Source of the DNA: Ruegeria sp. PrR005
GTDB lineage: Bacteria; Pseudomonadota; Alphaproteobacteria; Rhodobacterales; Rhodobacteraceae
Length of the DNA stretch: 64,000 nucleotides
NCBI RefSeq assembly: GCF_010500245.1
Contig: NZ_JAAGOX010000003.1
Coordinates: 1-64,000 of the forward strand
Reading direction: 5' to 3'
Each line of letters begins with the position of its first letter. Position 1 is the first letter of the stretch. The translations under genes and the position numbers were made by a program. Of the stretch, positions 1 through 7,402 are shown in pieces. The notes under the pieces were generated by a model that saw nothing but the letters and a program-made list of their open reading frames with translations, did no database searches and was not told where the DNA came from.

Positions 1-17
1 CGGGGAAAGGTTCACAT

Positions 18-77
18 GGCTCAGTTCTCAGTGGAAATTATCCGCCGGCCCGGCTCACTTCTGGGTGGAAATCAACA
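18..77. repeat. Tandem direct repeats resembling an IS21-type terminus
   Basis: Two imperfect copies of a 22-23 base unit lie at about 18-40 and 52-74; both share GGCTCA, TTCT and GTGGAAAT. Repeated short units of this kind, ending near AATCAACA, are typical of the termini of IS21-family elements, where the transposase binds several terminal repeats. No istA or istB is visible, so the element body, if present, lies left of the window. The family assignment is from memory of such termini and is tentative. Confidence 0.35.
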
Positions 78-110
78 ATCGGGACTTCTCGGCAGCGTGC
101 GAAGTGTTCT

Positions 111-305
111 GCTCGACTTGTAGTCAGCGAGAATTTCTTCCGCGACCTCGGCAGCGTCCAAGCGACTGGTTTCTTAGGTCTATTTGCCAACATACTGGCA
201 CTTCACGGAATCATAGAGGAGCGCATGCCAGAACGGCGACCGACCCGACTTGTAGATGCTGAGTCCGCGCCGCAGGTGCTTGATCTGTTTCTTCGCGTTC
301 GGTGA
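111..305 (+). pseudogene. Possible 3' remnant of a truncated protein gene
   Basis: A frame with no obvious start stays open from the IS-like terminus to TGA at 303-305. It reads protein-like: FFRDLGSVQATGFLGLFAN, then LALHGIIEERMPERRP, then LVDAESAPQVLDLFLRVR. I do not recognise the family. The absence of a start codon and ribosome site, and the abutting IS-like repeats, fit the C-terminal tail of a gene interrupted by a mobile element. A chance open frame in GC-rich DNA is a real alternative. Confidence 0.3.
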
Positions 306-416
306 TTTTCCGGTCAAACCAAAGACTTACCCCGAGTGTCCAACTTTGTCTAGGTATAGAGCACGCAGATAGCGTCGGCGAAACGATAATAGTATCGGTT
401 TTTTGTCAGTATGTTG

Positions 417-491
417 TGGTGCCCGGGGGCGGAATCGAACCACCGACACGAGGATTTTCAATCCACTGCTCTACCCCTGAGCTACCCGGGC
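417..491 (-). tRNA. tRNA-Phe (anticodon GAA)
   Basis: Read on the minus strand the sequence folds as a cloverleaf. The acceptor stem GCCCGGG pairs with CCCGGGC, followed by an encoded CCA (417-419). The D arm contains GGGGTAGAGC, the anticodon loop is ATTGAAAATC with GAA, and the T loop is GGTTCGATTCC. Its 3' end faces left, towards the IS-like repeats, so it could be an integration site. Residues 305-416 to its left hold no recognisable gene. Confidence 0.95.
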
Positions 492-702
492 ACGGGAACG
501 GCTTATCCGTTGGGTGCTGGCCTTCTAAGCCGAGAAAAAAGTAGTGTCCAGAGGGTTCTTCAAGTTTTTCAGCCATGCAGTGATTGATCCCCTTAACGCT
601 GGATACTGAGGGACCTTACACTGCTCTGCCCTCTGGAAGCTGGATCGTTTGAAGCTGGAGCTTTCCGCTAGGAATCCTTGGGTGGGAGAAGAGAGAAATT
701 AG

Positions 703-789
703 ATGAAAGTTTCGAACTTCACGGAGGCGCAGAAGGCGTTCATTCTGAAGCAGGGCGAGCAGGGAGCACAGGCAGCCGAGATAAGGAGG
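703..789 (+). pseudogene. IS3-family OrfA 5' fragment (IS407-like)
   Basis: The frame begins MKVSNFTEAQKAFILKQGEQ and continues GAQAAEIRR, which matches the N-terminal helix-turn-helix of IS3-family OrfA (consensus of the type KxSxFTEAQKAFILKQGEEG). It breaks off after about 29 residues, exactly where the opposite-strand OrfB fragment begins, so only the first third of OrfA survives. It cannot make a transposase. Confidence 0.75.
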
Positions 790-938
790 ATGGATCAACT
801 TGTCCGTCTCTGATAGCGCCCGCTGGCAGATAGCTTGGTTCAGAGCATCAAGGACGAAACCGGTGGTTATTGAGGTCGAGACGCACCAGCCGACAATCTT
901 GCGGGCGAAGACGTCGATGATGAAGGCCACATATGCCA
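790..938 (-). pseudogene. IS3-family OrfB internal fragment, inverted
   Basis: Minus-strand translation gives YVAFIIDVFARKIVGW followed by FVLDALNQAICQR and ETDKLIH, the central part of an IS3-type OrfB DDE integrase domain (the block around the second catalytic Asp, up to the DKLIHHSD motif). It is cut at both ends: by the OrfA fragment at 789 and by another OrfB fragment near 940. The orientation is opposite to both neighbours. Confidence 0.75.
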
Positions 939-949
939 ACAACGTCATG

Positions 950-1048
950 CTGGGCTTCTCGCAGCCCTGGAAACCCACGGACAACGGCTTCATCGAGGCG
1001 TTCAACTGCAAGTTCAGGGCGGAATGTCTTTTGCTGGACCGAAGTTTC
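950..1048 (+). pseudogene. IS3-family OrfB C-terminal fragment (IS407-like)
   Basis: Plus-strand translation reads LGFSQPWKPTDNGFIEAFN then KFRAECLLLDRSF. This is the conserved end of the IS407-group OrfB catalytic domain (consensus of the type FSRPGKPTDNAFIEAFNGKFRAEC), including the third catalytic Glu. The usual WRxDYNxxRPH tail is missing. With the 703-789 fragment it may derive from one element whose middle was replaced by the inverted fragment. Confidence 0.75.
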
Positions 1049-1274
1049 AAAAAAACGGGTTTGGCTCATCAACCTTGAAGCGCCAGCGCAAAAGTTGGAG
1101 GCTCAGCGCGACGTCGAGGCCGAGGTGGCACGGCACTGCGTCAAGATAAACAAGGCAGAGACTGTGAGGCAGGGCATCCTTGTCCCAAACCCAAGAGCCT
1201 CGGTAAATGCCGTGGTGCATTGATAGCACAGCTGTTTGAAAACAAGGGGCACGCGTGTGGAAGAAGGACTTGTA
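1049..1274. other. Unassigned stretch between IS remnants and TauE gene
   Basis: There is no recognisable gene. A plus frame reads NLEAPAQKLEAQRDVEAEV to a stop near 1223, but it has no start and matches no family I know; it may be further IS debris. The end of this stretch carries the putative ribosome site (GAAGGA, 1261-1266) for the exporter gene at 1275. Confidence 0.4.
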
Positions 1275-1991
1275 ATGGCCTTTGTGGCCTTTGCGGCCGG
1301 CGGGTTGCTGAAAGGCGCGATAGGAGCGGGCACTCCGGTGATCGCAGTGCCTATCATGTCGATTTACTACGGAGTCCCGTTTGCCGTCGCGGTGTTCGCA
1401 CTGCCCGCCTTTCTGTCCAACCTGTGGCAACTCTGGCGATATCGTACCCAGTTGCCATCGCGCCGCTTTGTTCTGACCATGATGGTGGCCGCCTCGACAG
1501 GAGCGGCAGTAGGCAGCCTGGCTCTGGCCAGCCTGCCGTCGCGATTGCTGATGGGCTGCGTCGCAGCAATGGCGCTTGTTTATGTAGTTTTCCGTCTTGC
1601 GCGGCCTTCGTGGCATCTGCCCTGGCAAACGGCCGAAAGGGTTGTTGGCCCGGTGGCTTTGGCCTCGGGTGTTTTGCAGGGGGCTGCGGGCATTTCGGCC
1701 CCGCTTTCGTTGACCTTCGTCAGTTCATTGGGACTGGAACGGACCGCATTCATCGCCACCATATCGGCCTTTTTCCTGTCGATGTCGGTACTTCAACTCC
1801 CCACCCTTTGGACATTGGGCATTTTAACCCCGGAGAGGTTCCTCATCAGCGCGGTCGCGTGTTTGCCCTTGTTCGGAGCCATGCCGATCGGGGCTTGGCT
1901 GGCGCGTTTTGTCGATCGACGCAGTTTTGACCGGATCGTGTTGGTGTTGCTGACAGGTGTGGCCTTGCGGCTTTTAGCCGAAGTCTTGTGA
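1275..1991 (+). CDS. TauE/SafE-family membrane exporter
   Basis: Predicted inner-membrane permease of the sulfite exporter TauE/SafE family, which moves sulfonates, sulfite or related small anions. Family features visible: the N-terminal half-repeat FAAGGLLKGAIGAG, a second half-repeat around GVLQGAAGISAPL, and about eight hydrophobic segments over 238 residues, near the normal family length. I chose ATG 1275 because GAAGGA sits 8 bases upstream; GTG 1257 and TTG 1236 are possible longer starts. The gene starts directly after IS debris, so its native promoter may have been lost or replaced. A second family member lies at 3175-3942. Substrate unknown. Confidence 0.85.
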   Translation: MAFVAFAAGGLLKGAIGAGTPVIAVPIMSIYYGVPFAVAVFALPAFLSNLWQLWRYRTQLPSRRFVLTMMVAASTGAAVGSLALASLPSRLLMGCVAAMALVYVVFRLARPSWHLPWQTAERVVGPVALASGVLQGAAGISAPLSLTFVSSLGLERTAFIATISAFFLSMSVLQLPTLWTLGILTPERFLISAVACLPLFGAMPIGAWLARFVDRRSFDRIVLVLLTGVALRLLAEVL

Positions 1992-1997
1992 AGAAAA

Positions 1998-2023
1998 GCC
2001 CGGCACCATCTCTGGCACCGGGC
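1998..2023 (+). terminator. Weak hairpin after TauE gene
   Basis: GCCCGG (1998-2003) pairs with CCGGGC (2018-2023), with two inner C-G pairs and a CA/CA mismatch between them. It lies just after the TGA of the exporter. There is no T tract, so it is either a weak terminator or a 3' stabilising hairpin. The remaining DNA to 2237 shows no gene. Confidence 0.4.
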
Positions 2024-2237
2024 GTTAGAATTTGAAAACGCTTTTCAGCTGCCACCACTCACACTAAATCGCAGCCATATCGTACTGAGATTTTACGAGT
2101 TTGACCACGAGTGTCAACATGATACCAGCAAGCGGATATCAGTAAGTTGAAGCGGTAAAGGTTGCGCAAAACTGCAAACTTGGTAATCAGCCAACCGGTA
2201 ATCGAGAAACATCTTTGAGCCTGAAAACGAACATTCT

Positions 2238-2531
2238 ATGTACAAAATATCCAAACTGGCGGAACTCCGAAAACTCGTGCACGGCATGGAGCGGTCTCTT
2301 GGGTTGCAGGAGTTAAGCCCGGTGGAACGGGACTTGTACTATGCGGCGAGCGAGCTTTCCGAAGACTTCAGACAAGTCCGTACCGTTGGTCTGATCGAGC
2401 ATTCCTTGTTGACGGACGTCTCGCGCCCCACTTTCTTTAGGGCCCTCAGGTCACTTGTCAGCAAAGGGTACCTGTCGCAATGCTCGTCGGCAAATCGCGG
2501 GTGCTATGTTGTAAACCAACCCAAGTCATGA
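2238..2531 (+). CDS. Small winged-helix DNA-binding protein
   Basis: A 97-residue protein with no membrane segments. Residues about 30-95 look like a winged helix-turn-helix: a helix (ERDLYYAASELS), then LLTDVSRPTFFRALRSLVSKG as a turn and recognition helix, then a short wing ending GCYVVNQ. The pattern recalls MarR/GntR-like regulators but no ligand domain is present, so the whole protein is essentially a DNA-binding module. It is followed 4 bases later by a membrane-protein gene on the same strand, so the two are probably co-transcribed. Function and target unknown. Confidence 0.65.
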   Translation: MYKISKLAELRKLVHGMERSLGLQELSPVERDLYYAASELSEDFRQVRTVGLIEHSLLTDVSRPTFFRALRSLVSKGYLSQCSSANRGCYVVNQPKS

Positions 2532-2535
2532 GCGA

Positions 2536-3102
2536 GTGATGCGGCTGCACACGGGTCGCATGCACGACTTCCTTTTAGAAACGACGATTGCCTCGTCGGT
2601 TTATTTCTTCACCGTAGTGATCACATTTCTGATCGTGATCCCGGTGCAGAACATCTTGTTCCCCGAGTATCCCAGCCGCGCCAGCCTGCTTTTCCTTCCG
2701 CATGGTGTACGGGTTCTAAGCGCGTGGCTGATGGGATGGAGGGCAATTCCGGCCCTGCTGCCCGGTGTGATCGCCGCGTTTGTCTATGTGGCCGGTTGGG
2801 ACGCGTTCCTGCCAAGTCGCCTGGTGGCAATTGTTGTGGCGGTAAGTGTCGCCCCCTTCACTTTCCTGGCCCTGAAAGCTGTCGGATACAACCTGTTTCC
2901 CTCAGTCGGGCGATCGCCCTGCTGGATCTGCATTCTGGCGGTTGGCGCGATAACATCCATTCTGATATCGGCCCTGACCAACCTTGCCTTCGGCACCAGC
3001 ACCGTTGAATTCGTGGCCTACCTGATCGGCGATGTGTCGGGGTTGTTCTTTGGATTGCTGGCGCTGATCTACCTGTTTCGTTTTCTTGATCGGGTCCGAT
3101 AA
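2536..3102 (+). CDS. MASE1-like integral membrane protein
   Basis: About 188 residues with five to six hydrophobic segments and little else. The stretch FPEYPSRASLLFLPHGVRVL and the following WRAIPALLPGVIAAFVY resemble the membrane-sensor domain MASE1, but no GGDEF, kinase or other output domain follows. The frame opens at GTG 2536 then ATG 2539, and ATG 2560 (MHDFLL) is another possible start. It overlaps nothing but begins only 4 bases after the winged-helix gene. It could be a free-standing sensor working with that regulator, or simply an uncharacterised membrane protein. Confidence 0.6.
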   Translation: MMRLHTGRMHDFLLETTIASSVYFFTVVITFLIVIPVQNILFPEYPSRASLLFLPHGVRVLSAWLMGWRAIPALLPGVIAAFVYVAGWDAFLPSRLVAIVVAVSVAPFTFLALKAVGYNLFPSVGRSPCWICILAVGAITSILISALTNLAFGTSTVEFVAYLIGDVSGLFFGLLALIYLFRFLDRVR

Positions 3103-3174
3103 GTTAACTTGTCATTATTCTGACCAAATGGACATTCATGCAAAGGTAGGCGCAACCGCTTGCCGGTCTGTTGA

Positions 3175-3942
3175 CTATCCTGACAATGCCCGCCGCAAGA
3201 GGTTGAGACCCGCAACCAAAAGCACCAGCAACGTGATCTTGCGGAACATGACCTGGTCGATCCGGTCCTGGGCCAGTCCCCCAATCCACATGCCAATGAC
3301 AGCGGGAACCACCAGAAAACACGAAAACAACACCGTTTCGACCCGCAGAATTCCGGATACCAGATGAGCCCCGACCAGTCCCAGCGCGCCCAGGCCATAT
3401 ATAACGCCCTGGATCCGCATCTGATCCCTCTTTTCCGTGTTCAACGCGGTCAGATAAGCGACCGTGGGCGGCCCCCAGACACCGGACATGCCACCAACCG
3501 CCCCGGCCACCGCGCCGACAATAGCTTCGACAGGAAGCGATTGCTGGGACAGGGTGAACCCCAGACCCAGCAGTTGCATCCCCGCAAACAGGACCACGGG
3601 AACTGCGATCATCAACAAGAAGGTCTCGGGCGCGACCCGCGTTACCAGTTGGGCACTGATCACAAGGAAAACGAAGCCTACGATCAGGAACACCCGAAAA
3701 CGCTTTACCGAGTCGATTGCCGCCGACGTGCCTTGCCGCAGGGCCTGCATGCCATTGGTCACAAGGGTCGGCATGATCAAACCTGCCAGCGCCCAGTCCG
3801 GCGGAAGCACCATGCTGAGCCCCGAAATCGAGATCATCGGCATGGCAAAACCGACCATGCCCTTGATGCAACCGGCCAACAGCACGATCACAATGGCAAG
3901 GATCCAGTTTTCCGGCGAAAGCAGGTCGAGAAAGCTCATCAT
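3175..3942 (-). CDS. TauE/SafE-family membrane exporter (second copy)
   Basis: A 255-residue inner-membrane protein of the sulfite exporter TauE/SafE family. The N-terminal signature LLAGCIKGMVGFAMPM and the internal repeat VGAVAGAVGGMSGVWGPPTV are visible, with about eight membrane segments. It converges on the MASE1-like gene (72 bases between their ends) and diverges from the mcd gene across a 143-base intergenic region. The two family members here share the fold but differ in sequence (for example FAMPM against GAGTPV), so they are not a recent duplication. Substrate not predictable. Confidence 0.85.
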   Translation of the reverse strand: MMSFLDLLSPENWILAIVIVLLAGCIKGMVGFAMPMISISGLSMVLPPDWALAGLIMPTLVTNGMQALRQGTSAAIDSVKRFRVFLIVGFVFLVISAQLVTRVAPETFLLMIAVPVVLFAGMQLLGLGFTLSQQSLPVEAIVGAVAGAVGGMSGVWGPPTVAYLTALNTEKRDQMRIQGVIYGLGALGLVGAHLVSGILRVETVLFSCFLVVPAVIGMWIGGLAQDRIDQVMFRKITLLVLLVAGLNLLRRALSG

Positions 3943-4085
3943 GCCTTCTCATAGCACTCTCAAGCGGCGCTGCACTGCAAAAGTTTGAGCGCAACATTGA
4001 AACGTTTTCAGAGCAAATCACGCATTTTTGTTGCGCTGCATGTGCAAAATGATATGACCGGGCGGACCACGAGAGGATGTGATTC

Positions 4086-5780
4086 ATGGCCCATGACGGA
4101 CAGGACCCGATGACGATGACCACGCAACCCGTTCTATTGCCCGACCTTCTGCGCCTGACCGGCGCAGCACTTGCCCCAGTGGATGCGCTGTTCGAGCGCG
4201 CCCGCGACTCCGTGCGCGAGATGGTGAGCGAAGGCGGCCGCGTGTCCGGGGCCCTGATCGACGCCAATCAGACCGCCGCGCATGGCCTGTCCTGGCTGGC
4301 CACCTATCAGCAATCGCTGCGCCAGATGCAGCGCTGGGCCGAGGCGTTGCAGGCCGAGGGCAAGTTCGGCGAGATCGAACAGCTGATCCACCAGATCGCT
4401 TTTGGCGAATACCTGCACCAGATGGCCGGTGGCATTCCGATGAACCAGGGCGAGGTGGTCCGGCTTCAGGATCTGGGCCTGGGTTGGGACGCCCTGTCGG
4501 GTTTCCAGGCCGCCGAAGTGCAGACCCTGATGGCGAAGGCCAATACACAGGCCGCCCGCACCCGTCTGGTCGAGCTGATGCAGGACCAGGCCGGCGCCAC
4601 CATGTTCGGCGCCTCGGGTCTGGACGAAGAGTTGGAGATGATCCGCGACCAGTTCCGCCGTTACGCGGTGGAAAAGGTCGAGCCCTTTGCCCATGACTGG
4701 CACCTCAAGGACGAGCTGATCCCGATGGAAGTGATCGAGGAACTGGCCGAGATGGGCGTGTTCGGCCTGACCATCCCCGAGGAGTTCGGCGGCTTTGGCC
4801 TCTCCAAGGCCTCGATGGTGGTGGTGTCCGAGGAACTCAGCCGTGGTTACATCGGCGTCGGCTCGCTGGGCACCCGATCCGAGATTGCAGCCGAGCTTAT
4901 CATCGCGGGCGGCACCGACGAACAAAAGGCCAGCTGGCTGCCGCGCATCGCCAGCGCCGAGATCCTGCCCACTGCCGTCTTTACCGAGCCGAACACCGGT
5001 TCGGACCTTGGCAGCCTGCGCACCCGCGCGGTCAAGGGCGAAAACGGCGATTACAAGGTCACCGGCAACAAGACCTGGATCACCCACGCCGCGCGCACCC
5101 ATGTGATGACGCTTTTGGCGCGCACCGATCCCAACACCACGGATTATCGCGGCCTCAGCATGTTCCTGGCCGAAAAAACACCCGGCACCGATGCCGAGCC
5201 CTTCCCCACCCCCGGCATGACCGGCGGTGAGATCGAGGTTCTGGGCTATCGCGGCATGAAGGAATATGAGCTGGGCTTTGACGGGTTCCACGTCAAGGGC
5301 GAGAACCTGCTGGGCGGCGAAGAGGGCAAAGGCTTCAAACAACTGATGGAGACCTTTGAAAGCGCCCGCATCCAGACCGCCGCCCGCGCCATCGGCGTGG
5401 CGCAATCGGCGCTGGATATAGCCATGCAATATGCGCAGGACCGCAAGCAGTTCGGCCGCGCCCTGATCGCGTTTCCCCGCGTCTCCAGCAAGCTGGCGAT
5501 GATGGCGGTCGAGATCATGATCGCACGCCAGCTGACCTATTTCAGTGCCTGGGAGAAGGATCACGGCCACCGCTGCGATCTCGAGGCCGGGATGGCCAAG
5601 CTGCTGGGCGCCCGCGTGGCTTGGGCTGCGGCCGACAATGGGTTGCAGATCCATGGCGGCAACGGGTTTGCGCTGGAATACAAGATCAGCCGCGTGCTTT
5701 GCGATGCGCGCATCCTGAATATTTTTGAAGGGGCCGCCGAGATTCAGGCCCAGGTGATCGCCCGCCGCCTGCTGGGCTGA
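4086..5780 (+). CDS. mcd: Methylsuccinyl-CoA dehydrogenase-type acyl-CoA dehydrogenase
   Basis: FAD flavoenzyme of the acyl-CoA dehydrogenase family, 564 residues. The first about 170 residues are an extension not found in ordinary acyl-CoA dehydrogenases; the canonical domain follows (IPEEFGGFGLS, then the FTEPNTGSDLGSLRT substrate/FAD segment, then YAQDRKQFGR and the C-terminal IHGGNGFALEY). This architecture and length match (2S)-methylsuccinyl-CoA dehydrogenase, which oxidises methylsuccinyl-CoA to mesaconyl-CoA in the ethylmalonyl-CoA pathway for acetyl-CoA assimilation. No other pathway gene is in the window. ATG 4086 follows a GA-rich stretch; ATG 4110 is an alternative start. A different long acyl-CoA dehydrogenase remains possible. 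Confidence 0.8.
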   Translation: MAHDGQDPMTMTTQPVLLPDLLRLTGAALAPVDALFERARDSVREMVSEGGRVSGALIDANQTAAHGLSWLATYQQSLRQMQRWAEALQAEGKFGEIEQLIHQIAFGEYLHQMAGGIPMNQGEVVRLQDLGLGWDALSGFQAAEVQTLMAKANTQAARTRLVELMQDQAGATMFGASGLDEELEMIRDQFRRYAVEKVEPFAHDWHLKDELIPMEVIEELAEMGVFGLTIPEEFGGFGLSKASMVVVSEELSRGYIGVGSLGTRSEIAAELIIAGGTDEQKASWLPRIASAEILPTAVFTEPNTGSDLGSLRTRAVKGENGDYKVTGNKTWITHAARTHVMTLLARTDPNTTDYRGLSMFLAEKTPGTDAEPFPTPGMTGGEIEVLGYRGMKEYELGFDGFHVKGENLLGGEEGKGFKQLMETFESARIQTAARAIGVAQSALDIAMQYAQDRKQFGRALIAFPRVSSKLAMMAVEIMIARQLTYFSAWEKDHGHRCDLEAGMAKLLGARVAWAAADNGLQIHGGNGFALEYKISRVLCDARILNIFEGAAEIQAQVIARRLLG

Positions 5781-5801
5781 TCAATCTTCAAAGGTTTGAA
5801 T

Positions 5802-5827
5802 AGCCCGGCCTTACGCCGGGCTTTTTC
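5802..5827 (+). terminator. Rho-independent terminator after mcd
   Basis: AGCCCGGC (5802-5809) pairs with GCCGGGCT (5815-5822) around a 5-base loop, followed by TTTTC. It sits 22 bases after the mcd stop and just before the end of the convergent multicopper oxidase gene. Confidence 0.85.
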
Positions 5828-5833
5828 TTGGCT

Positions 5834-7219
5834 TCAGGTCACCCGCAGGAACCCGGTCAACCCGGTCTTCTGATGCTCGATCACATGGCAATGGAACGCC
5901 CAGTCGCCCGGATTGTCGGCCACCAGCGCGATGTCGATCACCTCGTCCTTCAACAGCAGCATCGTATCGGTCCAGAGCGGCGGCAGGCTGCGCCGGTTCG
6001 ACGCGATCGGCACGAAGGCCAGCCCGTGCAGGTGGATCGGATGAAGGTTGGGCGATTCGTTGCGCAGCCGCAGAACATAGCTCTTGCCGCGTTCCAGCAC
6101 CGCCAGCGGCGCCGTGCCCGTCGCCGCATCACCAGCCCAGGCTGCGCGATTGATCGACCAGAACGTATAGCCCAGCGTGCCGCAAAACCCATCATTGGGC
6201 GCATTCCCCTCTGGCGTCCAGCCAAAGACGAATTCGTGCATCTCGGCCCGATCCAGATCGGGCTGGGTCAACGGGTTGCGCGGCAGCGGTTTCAATTCGG
6301 CCAGATCGCGCGCGGGACCGTTGCCCGTGGCACGCAGCCCGGCCATCAACCGGGGCGGCTGCCCAGGCAGGTCGGCCATCAATCCAACCTGCCGCCCCTC
6401 CTCCACCGGCATCGCCACCGCCAGATCGACCCTCTGGCCGGGCGCCAGCAGCAGCGGCGCGCCTGTGCGCGGCACCGGCATCTCGATGCTGACTGGGTGC
6501 CCGTCCCAGGCAATGATCCGCGCCACCCCGCCATCGAGATAGAGTTTGTAGATCCGCGTCGTGTCGGTATTGACCACCCGCAGCCGCACCAGCGATCCGG
6601 CGCTGTGGTCATAGACCGGCCCCTGCCGCCAGTTTGCGGTCTGCACATTGCCCATGGTGCCGCCGCGCGCCGCGCCACGCGCGGTATAGGCCGGCAGGAA
6701 GGCATCTGCTGCATCCAGCCGGAAATCGCGCAGATTGATCACCTCTTCGCTGTCGAACCCCGGATCCTCGGCCTCGGCGATGACCATCACCCCGGTCAGG
6801 CCATGGGCCATTTGCTCCATCGTCATGCAATGGGGGTGATACCAATACGTGCCCGCATCGGGCGGGGTATAGGCATAGGCGAAGCCCTCTCCGGGGCCAA
6901 TCGGCATCTGGGTCAGATAGGGTACCCCGTCCATCGCATTCGCGATCCTCAGCCCGTGCCAATGCATCGCGGTATACTCATCCAGAGTGTTGCGGACAGT
7001 GAACCGCATCTCTTGCCCCTGCCGCCCGTACAGAACCGGCGGCGGCGCGTTGGGCGACAGGCTGACCATGCCCTCCGTCCGCTGATGGCGCAGCTGGAAC
7101 GTGGCGGCCTGGACGACCAACTCCTGCGCCCCGGGCGGGGCCATCGCGGACCCCAGACGCGCCAATCCGGCGGCCCCCAGCAGGGCGGCACCTCCAAACA
7201 ACAGATCGCGACGAAACAT
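5834..7219 (-). CDS. Tat-exported multicopper oxidase
   Basis: Periplasmic multicopper oxidase of about 461 residues (laccase/CueO/CopA superfamily), which couples substrate or Cu(I) oxidation to reduction of O2 to water. All four copper-binding blocks are present in order: MHWHG, YWYHPH, HPIHLHG and HCHVIEHQKTGL. At the type-1 copper site the axial position after the last His block is Leu rather than Met. The N terminus [15 protein letters not shown] fits a twin-arginine signal. The start at 7219 is preferred because GAGGTG precedes it; the upstream in-frame ATG at 7231 lacks such a site. No copper chaperone or efflux gene is adjacent, so the substrate is open. Confidence 0.88.
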   Translation of the reverse strand: MFRRDLLFGGAALLGAAGLARLGSAMAPPGAQELVVQAATFQLRHQRTEGMVSLSPNAPPPVLYGRQGQEMRFTVRNTLDEYTAMHWHGLRIANAMDGVPYLTQMPIGPGEGFAYAYTPPDAGTYWYHPHCMTMEQMAHGLTGVMVIAEAEDPGFDSEEVINLRDFRLDAADAFLPAYTARGAARGGTMGNVQTANWRQGPVYDHSAGSLVRLRVVNTDTTRIYKLYLDGGVARIIAWDGHPVSIEMPVPRTGAPLLLAPGQRVDLAVAMPVEEGRQVGLMADLPGQPPRLMAGLRATGNGPARDLAELKPLPRNPLTQPDLDRAEMHEFVFGWTPEGNAPNDGFCGTLGYTFWSINRAAWAGDAATGTAPLAVLERGKSYVLRLRNESPNLHPIHLHGLAFVPIASNRRSLPPLWTDTMLLLKDEVIDIALVADNPGDWAFHCHVIEHQKTGLTGFLRVT

Positions 7220-7402
7220 GCGACACCTCATTTCTTAAGATTGGGAAAGAGGCCGGGCTGTCGGTTGGCTGGACCTGTGCGGCAGGGTGGCATGGGGCGG
7301 TACCGCCCGCAATGCGCCCTCTGGTCGCTGACATGGCTTTTGCCTCTGGCGAGAGCCGGCAAAACCTTGTAGAGGATGCGACTTGCAACCAGGACCCGCC
7401 CC

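Noticed and set aside
302-544. 80-residue plus-strand ORF over the tRNA-Phe gene
   Set aside because: The frame crosses the whole tRNA and has no start or domain support.
1047-1628. 193-residue minus-strand ORF across IS debris and the TauE start
   Set aside because: Composition is low-complexity His/Arg-rich, and the region encodes a membrane protein on the plus strand.
4134-5654. 506-residue minus-strand ORF opposite mcd
   Set aside because: Long antisense frames are common in GC-rich DNA; the plus strand encodes a clear acyl-CoA dehydrogenase and the antisense protein matches no family.
5828-7372. 514-residue plus-strand ORF opposite the multicopper oxidase gene
   Set aside because: The minus strand has all four copper motifs; the plus frame is a His/Arg/Pro-rich shadow.
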